From Arthrobacter sp. StoSoilB5 (GTDB lineage Bacteria > Actinomycetota > Actinomycetes > Actinomycetales > Micrococcaceae), in NCBI RefSeq assembly GCF_019977235.1, contig NZ_AP024646.1:1922001-1986000 (forward strand): 64,000 nucleotides of DNA. The letters run 5' to 3'. Both the position numbers and the translations under genes were made by a program. Every line of letters starts with the position of its first letter. Positions within the stretch are counted from its first letter, which is position 1. This document shows, one piece after another, positions 9,934-18,639 of this stretch. The notes under the pieces were generated by a model. It made no database searches and had not been told where the DNA came from. It saw nothing but the letters and a program-made list of their open reading frames with translations.

Positions 9934-12621
9934 ATGGTGGATCAGCCCGGCGTCGGCATTTATCCGGAATATTGGGAGGCCGATGTCGTCCTGCGCGACG
10001 GCGGGACAGCCCACCTCCGCCCCATACGGCCGCAGGACGCCGAGGCTTTGCAGACGTTCCACGCGGGCCAGTCGCAGGCCTCCATCTATATGAGATTCTT
10101 CTCCTTCAAGCCCAAGCTCTCCGGAAAAGAAGTGCGGCGCTTCACCGAAGTGGACCATGTGAACCGGGTGGCATTCGTCATCACGATCGGCGGCGAAATC
10201 ATGGGAGTGGGCCGCTACGACCGGCTGGAAGACCCCGACGAAGCCGAAGTCGCCTTTAACATTTCCGACGCCCATCAAGGCCGTGGCATCGGCTCGATAC
10301 TCCTGGAGCATTTGGCGGCCGCCGCACGGGAGAACGGAATCCGTAGATTCATCGCCGAGGTCCTGCCCGAAAACCGCAAGATGCTCATGGTGTTCGCCGA
10401 TGCCGGCTATGACCTCAAGCGCGGGTTCGATGACGGCGTGGTGAGCGTTGAGTTCAATATTGATCCCACCGAGAAATCGCGGGCAGTTATGGAGTCACGC
10501 GAGCACCGCGCAGAGGCGCGCAGCGTACGCGACCTGCTGGCGCCGTCGTCGGTGGCGGTGATCGGTGCCAGCCGCAAATGGGGGACAGTCGGCTACCAAC
10601 TCCTGGAACACATCATCGAGGGCGGCTTTAAGGGCCCGGTCTATGCGGTCAATCCCGAGGCTTTCGAGCTCGCTGGCATGATCTCCTTTGCCCGGTTATC
10701 GGAGATCCCAGGCCCCGTGCAGTTGGCCATCATCGCAGTTCCTTACGAGGAAGTGCCCAAGGTGGTGGACGACTGCGCAGCAGCAGGCGTCAAGGGAATC
10801 GTGGTGGCAACTGCAGGATTTGCCGACGACGGCGAGAGGGGCCTTGCACGCCAGCATGAGTTGGTGCGGCGCGCCCGTGCCAACGGCATGCGGGTGATTG
10901 GGCCCGAGTCTTTGGGGATCCTTAACACGCACCCTGCCGTGTCCCTCAATGCCTCCATGGCTCCCAGCATGCCGCCACGCGGCGGACTGGGCCTTTTCAG
11001 CCAGTCGGCCGCTGTGGGTGTGGCCGTCTACGCCGCGGCCCGGCGGCGTCGGCTTGGCCTGTCCACCTTCCTCTCCGCAGGGAACCGTGCAGATGTCTCG
11101 GGCAACGACGCCATGCAGTACTGGGAGGACGACGCCGATACTTCCGCAGTAGGGCTCTACCTTGAGTCAATCGGCAATCCGCGCAAGTTCTCCCGGCTTG
11201 CCCGCAGGTTGTCCCGGAGCAAACCGGTGATCGTGGCAAAGTCCGACGTCACGGGCCTGCGCCTGCCGCCAGGACATGAGGTCCGGACCACGCAGGCACC
11301 CGCCGCCGCGGTCGATGCAATGATGCGACAGGCTGGCGTCATCAGGGTGGGGACCATTGAGCAATTGATGGACATCGCCCAGATCGTCTCCTCGCAGGCA
11401 TTGCCCGCTGGCCCTGGCGTGGCCGTTTACTCCAACTCCGTCGCCTTGGGGAAAGTTGTCGCTGACAGTGCGGGACCCCTTGGTCTCGATGTGAACCGGA
11501 TGGTAACCGACATCGATCTCGACGCCGGCATGTCGCTTGCCCTTCCAGCGCTCCGGAAAAGCCTGCAGGAAAGCCTCGCGGACGAATCCGTCAACGCTAT
11601 CGTGGCCGCACTCCTGCCTGCACGGGGACTGACCGTGGAAGCGTTGGCTGGTGTCCTGGCTGAGTGTGCTGCCGAGGCCGGCAAACCGGTAGTGGCAGTG
11701 TTCACGGGAATTCTGGACCCCTCCATTCCCGTAGAAGGCATGCTGGGGGACTCCGGCGGACCGTTGCTGCCGTGCTATTCCAACGCAGGTGCCGCTGTGG
11801 GGGCGCTGGCCGCGATTGTTCGCTACGCACAATGGCTGGACCGCGACCAAGGTCTTTTCGTCGAACCCGGTGGCTGCGACGTGGACGGGACAAGGGAGGC
11901 GTTGACCGGCATGCTGGCTGGCGTGACCGGCGAGAAACTCCGGAAGCTCGACGCCGGTGCTGCCGCGGAGTTACTGGCCCGCTACGGTATCGCCGTGGTG
12001 CCGACAATCGGCTTTGGGACACCCGGAGAAGCTGTTGAAGCAGCCCAAAACCTGGGCTGGCCGGTGGTCCTGAAGACCACTGATCCGGCGCTGAGGCACC
12101 GTTTGGACTTGGGCGGCGTCCGGCTGGATATCCAGGATGCCGAGTCCTTGCGGCAGAACATCGCCCAGATGAAGCGCGCACTGGAGCCTTATGGTTCGCC
12201 GTCACTTGAAGTCCAGGCAATGGCCCCGGTAGGCCAGGCATGCACGTTCCGCGCCATGGAGGATCCCTTGCTGGGTCCAGTCGTATCTTTCGGCTTGGCC
12301 GGAGATGCAGTGAATCTCCTGGACGATTGGGCCCACCGGGTGCCGCCGCTGTCCGCTGCAGACCTGCACGATCTCATCCGCTCGCCGCGGGCGTCCAGAA
12401 AGCTGTTCGGCTACCAGGGACTCCCTGCAGTGGACGTGCCTGCCCTCGAGGACATCGCTGCCAGGCTGGCCAAACTCAAGGATGACCACCCCGGAATCGC
12501 CCTTGTGGAGTTCAATCCGGTTCTCGCTGGTGCTGCCGGTGCAACGATTCTGGGTGCCGATGTGTGGATCGGAAACGCGGCGCGGCGCACGGACAGTGCC
12601 CGGCGGGCGATGCGTGGGTAA
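9934..12621 (+). CDS. GNAT / NDP-forming acyl-CoA synthetase fusion, likely Pat-type protein acetyltransferase
   Basis: 895 aa. Order: GNAT domain (about 20-175, motif A QGRGIGSILL), CoA-binding domain (VAVIGASRKWGTVGYQ near 205), a succinyl-CoA-synthetase-like middle part (LGLFSQSAAVG near 350), and a C-terminal ATP-grasp (about 670-890). This architecture is known in actinobacterial Pat enzymes, which acetylate lysines of acetyl-CoA synthetase and others. By eye, the segment where ADP-forming synthetases have the phospho-histidine motif SHTGALAG is here GHEVRTTQAP and appears degenerate, which fits a regulatory rather than catalytic synthetase part. Starts 54 bases from the divergent parC. 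Exact targets are unknown. Confidence 0.88.
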   Translation: MVDQPGVGIYPEYWEADVVLRDGGTAHLRPIRPQDAEALQTFHAGQSQASIYMRFFSFKPKLSGKEVRRFTEVDHVNRVAFVITIGGEIMGVGRYDRLEDPDEAEVAFNISDAHQGRGIGSILLEHLAAAARENGIRRFIAEVLPENRKMLMVFADAGYDLKRGFDDGVVSVEFNIDPTEKSRAVMESREHRAEARSVRDLLAPSSVAVIGASRKWGTVGYQLLEHIIEGGFKGPVYAVNPEAFELAGMISFARLSEIPGPVQLAIIAVPYEEVPKVVDDCAAAGVKGIVVATAGFADDGERGLARQHELVRRARANGMRVIGPESLGILNTHPAVSLNASMAPSMPPRGGLGLFSQSAAVGVAVYAAARRRRLGLSTFLSAGNRADVSGNDAMQYWEDDADTSAVGLYLESIGNPRKFSRLARRLSRSKPVIVAKSDVTGLRLPPGHEVRTTQAPAAAVDAMMRQAGVIRVGTIEQLMDIAQIVSSQALPAGPGVAVYSNSVALGKVVADSAGPLGLDVNRMVTDIDLDAGMSLALPALRKSLQESLADESVNAIVAALLPARGLTVEALAGVLAECAAEAGKPVVAVFTGILDPSIPVEGMLGDSGGPLLPCYSNAGAAVGALAAIVRYAQWLDRDQGLFVEPGGCDVDGTREALTGMLAGVTGEKLRKLDAGAAAELLARYGIAVVPTIGFGTPGEAVEAAQNLGWPVVLKTTDPALRHRLDLGGVRLDIQDAESLRQNIAQMKRALEPYGSPSLEVQAMAPVGQACTFRAMEDPLLGPVVSFGLAGDAVNLLDDWAHRVPPLSAADLHDLIRSPRASRKLFGYQGLPAVDVPALEDIAARLAKLKDDHPGIALVEFNPVLAGAAGATILGADVWIGNAARRTDSARRAMRG

Positions 12622-12703
12622 GCGTTCCCTGCACGCCAGCGACAGGCTTGGCGGCGGGGCAGGCAGTTAGGAAGTCCCCAGTGGATCTGTGAAAATGGGG
12701 GGA

Positions 12704-13429
12704 ATGAGCACCCAGTCTCCGACGCCTCAGTCCCGTCCGTCCAATACCGGGCACCACACCGCCCACAACCATAGCTCGCAGGGACAGAGCCTGGATCAAG
12801 CGCTGCAGCAGGCTGGTTTCTACCCCCGGCTGGTTGCCGACGTCGTTGATGACGCGTTGGACGGCCGCGAATGCTTGTCACACCTGGTGCACCTTGAGAC
12901 ACACTTTGATCGCGCCGAGGTCCGCCGTCACATCACGGTTCTCGTGCTCACGGAAGACATGCTGGTGATCACCCACGTTGACGACCAGCAGCTGGATGAA
13001 GCCGGGGAACAGATCGTTGCCCAGATTTCCACGGAGTCCGTGCCCGTGGCCCAGATCCGTTCGGTGGTCCTGAGCTACATGTACGCCCAGCCACAGGACT
13101 ACAAGCCGTCCGATCCCGTGCGGGAAATGACGGTATCCATAGCCTGGTCCGGCGGGCAGCGCCTGGACATGGGGCCGGCAAGCTGTGGGGATCCCCAGTG
13201 CGAGGCAGACCACGGCTACAGCGGAACCATCGCGCAGGAAGACATCGTCCTGCGCATCAGTGCCGAAGCGGACGGCCTCCAAGCGGTCCAGGACGCCAAG
13301 GTCTTCGCCCGCGCTCTGCGTGCCGTGAACACGGCCAATCCCACACCCGTTCCGCACGCCGGCATCCCCGCGCCGCGGCCACGTTCAGGGGTCTTCAGCA
13401 ACCGCTTGAGCCGCGGACACCAGCGTTGA
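12704..13429 (+). CDS. DUF5998 family protein
   Basis: 241 aa of unknown function, matching the actinobacterial DUF5998 family (VADVVDDALDGRECLSHLVH and TVSIAWSGGQRLDMGPA elements). No signal peptide or membrane segment; the first 25 residues are polar and His-rich and the C-terminal 30 are Pro-rich and likely disordered. The start is uncertain: GTG 12689, ATG 12695 and ATG 12704 are all in frame, and none has an ideally spaced ribosome-binding site. Followed 20 bases later by the phosphatase gene, so probably co-transcribed with it and tdk. Confidence 0.75.
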   Translation: MSTQSPTPQSRPSNTGHHTAHNHSSQGQSLDQALQQAGFYPRLVADVVDDALDGRECLSHLVHLETHFDRAEVRRHITVLVLTEDMLVITHVDDQQLDEAGEQIVAQISTESVPVAQIRSVVLSYMYAQPQDYKPSDPVREMTVSIAWSGGQRLDMGPASCGDPQCEADHGYSGTIAQEDIVLRISAEADGLQAVQDAKVFARALRAVNTANPTPVPHAGIPAPRPRSGVFSNRLSRGHQR

Positions 13430-13449
13430 GGGTCACTGCACAGGAGCAC

Positions 13450-14655
13450 ATGCAAACAACCCCGGGTGCGGCACCGGCCGCCGACCTCCCTTCGGCTCCG
13501 CTCTTCGGGAGCAGGTCGATCGCCGAGGTCTTCACCAGTGCGGCCGCGAGCATGGGCCTTCCCGGATTCGCCAACCAGCTTCACCTGCCTGCCTCGCAAC
13601 GCGTCTGCGTAGTCCTTGCCGATGGACTGGGTCGCAACTTGCTCAAGCAAAAGGCCTCGCATACACCGTTTCTGCGTTCCATCCTGGCCGCCGGGCAAGG
13701 CAGCGTCCCCAACTGGATTGATTCAGCCTTTCCCAGCACAACTGCGGCTTCCCTTGCCAGCCTGGGCACCGGGCTCCCCGCGGGGCAGCATGGCATGGTG
13801 GGCTACGACGTCCTGGATCCTTCGCAGGACAAAGTGGTGAACCTGCTTGGCAACTGGGACGCACACGTAGATCCTGCTGTTTGGCAGCCACACGCCACGG
13901 TGTTCGAGCGCATATCGGCGGAAGTCGACGTCGTCACCGTAAGCCTCCCGCAGTTCGGGAATTCCCCCATGACCCAGGCAGCCCTCCGCGGCAGCCGTTT
14001 CGTGGGCGGTACCACCCTGCATGCGCGTACTGCCGCCGCAGCGGAGGCGATGTCCGGCGGGGGCCGTTCGCTCATGTACTTTTACGTCAATGAATTGGAC
14101 AAAGCAGGCCATCGCTACGGCTGCCAGTCCGACCGCTGGGAACACCAGCTTGAAGAACTCGACTCCACGGTGAAGAGACTGTCCGCAACGCTGCCCGCGG
14201 GAACCACGATTGTGGTGACCGGGGATCACGGAATGCTGGACGTTCCTGAGTCCCAGCGCATTGACTACTCCGCAGATCCTTCACTCGTTGCCGGAGTCCG
14301 CCATACTGCCGGTGAACCCCGCATGGTGCACCTTTACCTCGAGCCCGGCCTTCCCGATGCGCAGCGTGAGTCGCTGATTTCCGCGTGGCGGACACGGTTC
14401 GGTGAACGCATCTGGGCCTTCACCCGTGAGCAGGCGATCCGCGCCGGGTTGTTTGGGGATGTCCAGCCAGAGGTAGCCGCTCGCATCGGCGATGTCATGA
14501 TCGCCGCCCGGGACACCTTGGCACTTTATGACACCCGCAGGGTCCGCCCGGCATCGTTGGAAGTAGTAGGCCAACATGGTTCCCTGACCAAGGCAGAACG
14601 CGAAGTGCCGTTCCTTTGCTTCCCCGCAGCCGGTAAAAAGGGCAAGCGTGGCTGA
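13450..14655 (+). CDS. Alkaline-phosphatase superfamily (nucleotide pyrophosphatase-like) protein
   Basis: 401 aa. Metal-binding pattern of the superfamily is visible: VLADGLGRN near residue 53, FPSTTAAS near 95 (nucleophile Thr/Ser region), NELDKAGHRYG near 215, and VVTGDHGMLD near 258, matching the D, T, D-H and D-H ligands of type I phosphodiesterase/nucleotide pyrophosphatases. No signal peptide is seen, so it probably acts in the cytoplasm. ATG 13450 is chosen because CAGGAG lies directly upstream; longer in-frame starts would run into the preceding gene. Its end overlaps the start of tdk by 8 bases. Confidence 0.85.
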   Translation: MQTTPGAAPAADLPSAPLFGSRSIAEVFTSAAASMGLPGFANQLHLPASQRVCVVLADGLGRNLLKQKASHTPFLRSILAAGQGSVPNWIDSAFPSTTAASLASLGTGLPAGQHGMVGYDVLDPSQDKVVNLLGNWDAHVDPAVWQPHATVFERISAEVDVVTVSLPQFGNSPMTQAALRGSRFVGGTTLHARTAAAAEAMSGGGRSLMYFYVNELDKAGHRYGCQSDRWEHQLEELDSTVKRLSATLPAGTTIVVTGDHGMLDVPESQRIDYSADPSLVAGVRHTAGEPRMVHLYLEPGLPDAQRESLISAWRTRFGERIWAFTREQAIRAGLFGDVQPEVAARIGDVMIAARDTLALYDTRRVRPASLEVVGQHGSLTKAEREVPFLCFPAAGKKGKRG

Positions 14656-15412
14656 ACTCGTCTTCTTTTCAGGCACCATGGACTGCGGTAAGTCCACGCT
14701 CGCCCTGCAAATGGACTACAACCACCGCGCGCGGGGCAGGGGTGGCGTACGTTTCAGCTGCAACGACCGTGCCGGTGATTCAACAATCTCCAGCAGGTTG
14801 GGCCTGCAGACAGACGCAGTTGAAGTCCGGACCGACACCGATTTCTGGGAGGAAGTAGTTGTACGCCGGACCAGCGGGCTTCGCGTGGACTACCTGATCT
14901 GTGACGAAGCCCAGTTCTATTCGGCTGTCCACGTGGAGCAGCTGGCACGCTTGGTGGATGAGATGGACGTGGACGTCTTCGCGTTCGGGATCACCTCGGA
15001 CTTCCGTACCACCTTGTTTCCCGGCTCGCAGCGTCTGATCGAGCTCGCCGACAAAGTGCAGGTCTTACAGGTCGAGGCCTTGTGCTGGTGCGGGCGCCGC
15101 GCAACCCAAAATGCACGAACGGTGGACGGCATCATGGTGGTGGAAGGCGACCAGGTCATGGTTGGCGACGTCGCTCCCCAGCACGCCAGCGAGGTCCCGG
15201 GCTTGAGCGATGCCGTTCAGCCAGGGGCAGATCTTGAAGCAGCTCTTGGCGATGAACCCGTGGTTGGATATGAAACGTTGTGCCGACGCCACTACATGCG
15301 CCGAGTGACTGCCCACGGGGCCAACCTGATGGCCGGCGCAGACCAGACTCTTCCGTTCGACGTCGATGCCTGCCTCTGGCCCGGTGCTGGCTCTGGTTCG
15401 ATGCGGCGCTAG
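14648..15412 (+). CDS. tdk: Thymidine kinase (type II)
   Basis: 254 aa. P-loop GTMDCGKST at residues 9-17, Walker B-like DYLICDEAQFY near 80-90, and Cys pairs (CWCG near 146, CRRH near 219) in the positions of the zinc lasso of type II kinases. Phosphorylates thymidine to dTMP in nucleotide salvage. About 50 residues longer than typical bacterial Tdk, with an insertion rich in acidic residues before the last cysteines. The GTG start overlaps the upstream phosphatase gene, pointing to translational coupling. Ends 74 bases before the IS481 element. Confidence 0.9.
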   Translation: MAELVFFSGTMDCGKSTLALQMDYNHRARGRGGVRFSCNDRAGDSTISSRLGLQTDAVEVRTDTDFWEEVVVRRTSGLRVDYLICDEAQFYSAVHVEQLARLVDEMDVDVFAFGITSDFRTTLFPGSQRLIELADKVQVLQVEALCWCGRRATQNARTVDGIMVVEGDQVMVGDVAPQHASEVPGLSDAVQPGADLEAALGDEPVVGYETLCRRHYMRRVTAHGANLMAGADQTLPFDVDACLWPGAGSGSMRR

Positions 15413-15480
15413 CCGGCCTGCAACTGTTGTCGCCTGCGATGTTGCCGTGGTGCTGCCTGCGTTTGTTGCCGTTGTGCTGG

Positions 15481-15486
15481 ACTAGT
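15481..15486. repeat. Target-site duplication, left copy
   Basis: ACTAGT immediately outside the left end of the IS481 element, repeated at 16559-16564. It fits the NCTAGN target preference reported for IS481 and its 6-bp duplication. Confidence 0.85.
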
Positions 15487-15491
15487 TGTAC

Positions 15492-16466
15492 TCAGTCAGT
15501 AGGTTGTTTGCACCTGCTGATGGGTGGTTTGCCTCCGAGGCTGCTGTGCGGCCGGTGGTTGTTGTAGAAGTCTAGCCATGGCTGCAGGGCGTCTGTCCGG
15601 GCCTGGTTGGAAGTGAATGGTTGCCGGTAGGCCCAGCCTTCTTGAAGGGTGCGGTTGAAGCGTTCTGCTTTGCCGTTCTGCCAGGGATGGCGGGGTTTGA
15701 TCAGGACGTGCTTGGCGCCCAGTGCAGCGAGTGCGTCCTGGAAATCTTTCGATAACCGGTAGGCAAAGGCGTTGTCGGTCATGACCCGTCTGACTGGCGC
15801 GCCGTTGGCTGCCATGGCCGCTGCGGCCCGGGTGAGGAACCCTGCGCAGGTCGGGCCTTTCTCGTCGGGCAGGACCTCGGCGTAGGCCAGACGAGTGTGG
15901 TCATCGACGGCCACGTGGACGTAGTCGAAACCGACCCTTGTATGGCCTGTTGAGTGGTTGCGGGCGGATTGGTTCGGGTCTGCCCGCCAGCCTCCGCCGT
16001 CGGGAATCCGGCCTAGTTTCTTGACGTCGATATGGATCATGTCTCCGGGAGCGTCGCGCTCGTACCGGCGGTCCGTGGCACGGGATGCCCGGATCCGTTC
16101 CCCGGTCACCGGGTCCAGGTCCCACAGCCGGGGCATGCCCGCGCGGGTCAGAATGCGGGAGACCGTCCGGGCGCTCGTCCCGCACCGGGCTGCCAGGCCC
16201 GCTGGCCCTTCGCGGTGCTTCACGCGCTGGGTCAGGACATCGGCAACCAGCGCAGCAGAAGTCGCGTGTGGGCACGACCTTGGGCGGGAGCTGCGGTCCT
16301 CGAGGCCGGCCCAGCCATGGGTGCGGTACCGGCTGATCCAGCGGTGCGCGCAGGTCCTTGAGATGCCCATTTCTTTGGCCACATGGGCCACGGGACGGCC
16401 GGCGAGGACGCGCTCGATAAGGATCCGCCTACCGGTCGGGGTCAAGCGGGCATTACGGTGGGACAT
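15492..16466 (-). CDS. IS481 family transposase
   Basis: 324 aa. An N-terminal helix-turn-helix pair (HVAKEMGISRTCAHRWISRY near 28-47) is followed by an integrase-type DDE core: HIDVKKLG near 146, HVAVDDHTRLAYAEV near 182, VMTDNAFAY near 232, and the final Glu in GKAERFNRTL near 268. Length and order are typical for IS481. The reading frame has no stop or frameshift, so the enzyme is probably active. The gene fills almost the whole element, ending 5 bases inside the left end. Confidence 0.95.
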   Translation of the reverse strand: MSHRNARLTPTGRRILIERVLAGRPVAHVAKEMGISRTCAHRWISRYRTHGWAGLEDRSSRPRSCPHATSAALVADVLTQRVKHREGPAGLAARCGTSARTVSRILTRAGMPRLWDLDPVTGERIRASRATDRRYERDAPGDMIHIDVKKLGRIPDGGGWRADPNQSARNHSTGHTRVGFDYVHVAVDDHTRLAYAEVLPDEKGPTCAGFLTRAAAAMAANGAPVRRVMTDNAFAYRLSKDFQDALAALGAKHVLIKPRHPWQNGKAERFNRTLQEGWAYRQPFTSNQARTDALQPWLDFYNNHRPHSSLGGKPPISRCKQPTD

Positions 16467-16520
16467 GAAGACCTCTTAGTCGTTGGCTGTGTGTGGTAAC
16501 CACCAACCTAAGAGGTCTTC
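16467..16520. other. Hairpin directly upstream of the transposase start
   Basis: A 13-bp perfect inverted repeat (16467-16479 and 16508-16520, core GAAGACCTCTTAG) begins one base upstream of the transposase ATG. Such stem-loops can hide the ribosome-binding site in transcripts that read in from outside, a known way insertion sequences limit their expression. The role here is inferred. Confidence 0.55.
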
Positions 16521-16558
16521 ACCTATTCACGATGTAACCAACGTCCTGACTCAGTACA

Positions 16559-16564
16559 ACTAGT
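16559..16564. repeat. Target-site duplication, right copy
   Basis: ACTAGT, identical to 15481-15486. Its complement supplies the TAG stop codon of sepH, so the insertion left the sepH coding sequence intact. Confidence 0.85.
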
Positions 16565-17987
16565 CGCCGCGGGCGCCGAAGACGATCTCGTCCCAGCTGG
16601 GAATGCTTGACCGCTTAGGCCGGGAGGGCTGGCGCTCTACGGTTGCCTCAGCGTCCTTGTGCGCGCCTCCTTCCCTGGCTTCGAGTGATGCCTTCTCCTG
16701 TGCAACTGACTGGGCACCGGATGCAGGACGATCAACCTGTGCCTCCGGGATCACAGCCCCGCCAAGCAGCTCATCCAAACCCGCCCGCTGCATGGTCGCC
16801 TTTTCCTGGGCGGGTCCCTTTTCCTGGGCGGGTCCCTTTTCCTGGGCGGGCGCCTCCGCGTCGGTGGTTTCCGGAGCCCTGCCAGCAGCCGGCTTGCGTC
16901 CAGTCAAAGACGTGACAGGCCGCAGCGGACTGGCCACAACAGTTATTTCACGTGTTTCCGTGCTGACACCGTCGTGGAGTTTCAGGGGGTCTTCCTCGTT
17001 CGAGTCATGGTTCCGGGGCGCCAGGCTCAGCCGGGACAGCATCGATGGCCGTCCATCCTTCCGTAACGGCTCAGTCGCCGGAGGGGCACTGGATTCCTGC
17101 TGATCCGGGGCTGCTTCCTCGGCGGGCTGCTGGTCTTCCGCGCCGGTCCTCGGGTGGGCTGCCGGAACGTTGCTGAGCAGGACAGCCAGGGCGTCGTCAC
17201 CGTCTTCGTCCACACCGAGGCGCTGCCCGCGGCGCGAGCGGAGCATTTCCAGCAGGCTGTCGGATTCCTTCGCAGACGCGCGAGCTGCGGTTTCGGCGTC
17301 GGTCTCGAAATCGAAGGGACGATCCGAAACAGCGGCAAGCCGGCGTGCAGGAACTGGGCCGTCCAGCGGCTCCAGTTCGCTGAGCTGCTGGGCCCAGCGG
17401 TTGGCGTTTTGGAGGGATTTCCGTTGCGGACTGAACGTCCACATCGCTGGTGGCTCCTCGCCAATACTTCCGTGGGTGCCAGGGACCGCGTCAAAGCGCG
17501 CGACGACGGTCCAGGAACCGTCCGAGCGGCGCCAGGAGTCCCATTCAACCGTCGAAGAATCGATGCCGTGCGCGGATAGCCGGTGGGCCACCATTTCGCC
17601 AAGCGTCGCTGGGTTGTCGCCAAAGACAGAGCGGTAGATGTCATGCCCCGGGGCGGGGGACGCTACTTCGATGTTGCGGGCCTGCTGCGCGACGTACTCG
17701 CGCTCAGCGAGGACGGGGCCCTCATAACGCTGCACATTGGCAAGCGGCAGCCCGGACAACTCGGAGACTTCGGCAGCCGTGGATCCACTGCGGATTCTGG
17801 ACTGGATATCCCTGGGGGACATGGCAATTGGAGTGATTGAAGCCCGCGCGGCAACCTGGGCAGGGGTCCGGCTCGTCGCGGCACGAAGTGCCTCGTCGAT
17901 CGGAAGCTGGAACATCGCACCGCCGGGTCCGCTCAGGAGCAGATGCCCGCCGTCGTCGTGGACGCCTACCAGCCGTAGATCCTGCAT
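16560..17987 (-). CDS. sepH: Cell division protein SepH (DUF3071)
   Basis: 475 aa. The N-terminal DUF3071 domain (about 1-185) contains a helix-turn-helix-like SGSTAAEVSELSGLPLANVQRY near 70-90. The rest is a low-complexity acidic/Pro-rich linker, then a short conserved C-terminal patch (RSSIPSWDEIVFGARGD). SepH stimulates FtsZ polymerisation in actinobacteria, acting through this N-terminal domain. ATG 17987 is chosen because GGAGGG precedes it; GTG 18002 in frame is less likely. Three in-frame 18-bp repeats encode KGPAQE units in the linker. The IS481 element abuts the stop codon, so any original downstream terminator has been displaced. Confidence 0.9.
   Translation of the reverse strand: MQDLRLVGVHDDGGHLLLSGPGGAMFQLPIDEALRAATSRTPAQVAARASITPIAMSPRDIQSRIRSGSTAAEVSELSGLPLANVQRYEGPVLAEREYVAQQARNIEVASPAPGHDIYRSVFGDNPATLGEMVAHRLSAHGIDSSTVEWDSWRRSDGSWTVVARFDAVPGTHGSIGEEPPAMWTFSPQRKSLQNANRWAQQLSELEPLDGPVPARRLAAVSDRPFDFETDAETAARASAKESDSLLEMLRSRRGQRLGVDEDGDDALAVLLSNVPAAHPRTGAEDQQPAEEAAPDQQESSAPPATEPLRKDGRPSMLSRLSLAPRNHDSNEEDPLKLHDGVSTETREITVVASPLRPVTSLTGRKPAAGRAPETTDAEAPAQEKGPAQEKGPAQEKATMQRAGLDELLGGAVIPEAQVDRPASGAQSVAQEKASLEAREGGAHKDAEATVERQPSRPKRSSIPSWDEIVFGARGD
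16801..16854. repeat. Three tandem 18-bp repeats in sepH
   Basis: Three head-to-tail copies of TTTTCCTGGGCGGGTCCC (the last with two changes) at 16801, 16819 and 16837. Being a multiple of three they add six residues each (GPAQEK) to the disordered SepH linker. Confidence 0.95.
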
Positions 17988-18126
17988 AACACCCTCCACC
18001 ACATGGCATAACTGACATTCGAAACTCTGCCACCCAGACTGCCCTTTTCCTACTAGGACAAAGGGCGTGCCGTGATATTCCGGCGAAAATGGCAGATTTC
18101 CGGGCGGATCCTTTCCGTTATCCGGA

Positions 18127-18172
18127 GGACAATTTGGCGCCTCTGGACAATCGCTGGACAGGGGAGGACAAT
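18127..18172. repeat. Repeated GGACAAT motifs between sepH and the DUF4193 gene
   Basis: The 305-base gap between divergent sepH and the DUF4193 gene holds no convincing gene. GGACAAT occurs at 18127, 18145 and 18166, with GGACA also at 18156 and 18056. The direct, near-regular spacing (18, 11, 10 bases) resembles a set of regulator-binding sites, but no regulator is known. Confidence 0.4.
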
Positions 18173-18292
18173 CTGGCCGATATCGGGCACAAATCCGGGG
18201 CGTCCGGCGTTACACCCTTAGACCGGCGGCGGGCAGGAAATCCGCCAGGCCGGAATCCCACCCGGAGCAGGTACGGAGGATGAAGAAGGACC

Positions 18293-18592
18293 ATGGCCAC
18301 GGATTATGATGCCCCTCGAAAGACCGAGGAAGACGTCAGCGAGGACTCCATTGAGGAACTCAAGACGCGCCAGTCGGGGAAGCAATCCTCCGCGGTGGAC
18401 GTCGATGAGACCGATCTTGCCGATGGCTTCGAGCTCCCGGGAGCGGACCTCTCCGGAGAAGAGCTCCTGATTCAGGTCATGCCCCCGCAGCCTGACGAAT
18501 TCACGTGCTACAACTGCTTCCTGGTCAAACACCGCTCACAGATTGCCACAGAGAGGGATGGGCACCTGTACTGCACCGAATGCGAGAGCTAG
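18293..18592 (+). CDS. DUF4193 family zinc-ribbon-like protein
   Basis: 99 aa. The N-terminal half is acidic and likely disordered; the C-terminal half has CYNC and CTEC pairs 23 residues apart, forming a probable zinc ribbon. DUF4193 proteins are conserved through actinobacteria next to dut and sepH; function unknown. AAGGA precedes the ATG. The final CES ends the protein right after the last cysteine pair. Confidence 0.88.
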   Translation: MATDYDAPRKTEEDVSEDSIEELKTRQSGKQSSAVDVDETDLADGFELPGADLSGEELLIQVMPPQPDEFTCYNCFLVKHRSQIATERDGHLYCTECES

Positions 18593-18639
18593 CTGTACTA
18601 ACCCGGTTGGTTGGTGACGCGACTGGCCGGTGAGGCGCC

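Larger units (their letters stand above)
15487..16558. mobile_element. Complete IS481-family insertion sequence (1072 bp)
   Basis: Both ends begin TGTACT and form an imperfect inverted repeat of about 27 bp with 21 matches. The element is bounded by 6-bp direct repeats ACTAGT and carries one intact transposase on the minus strand. Ends, duplication and open reading frame are all intact, which suggests a fairly recent insertion. It lies between tdk and sepH, which converge on it, and the right-hand duplication contains the sepH stop codon. Confidence 0.92.

Noticed and set aside
18089..18283. 64-aa frame between sepH and DUF4193
   Set aside because: No family pattern or ribosome-binding site; it is rich in charged residues as expected by chance, and it covers the GGACAAT repeats.
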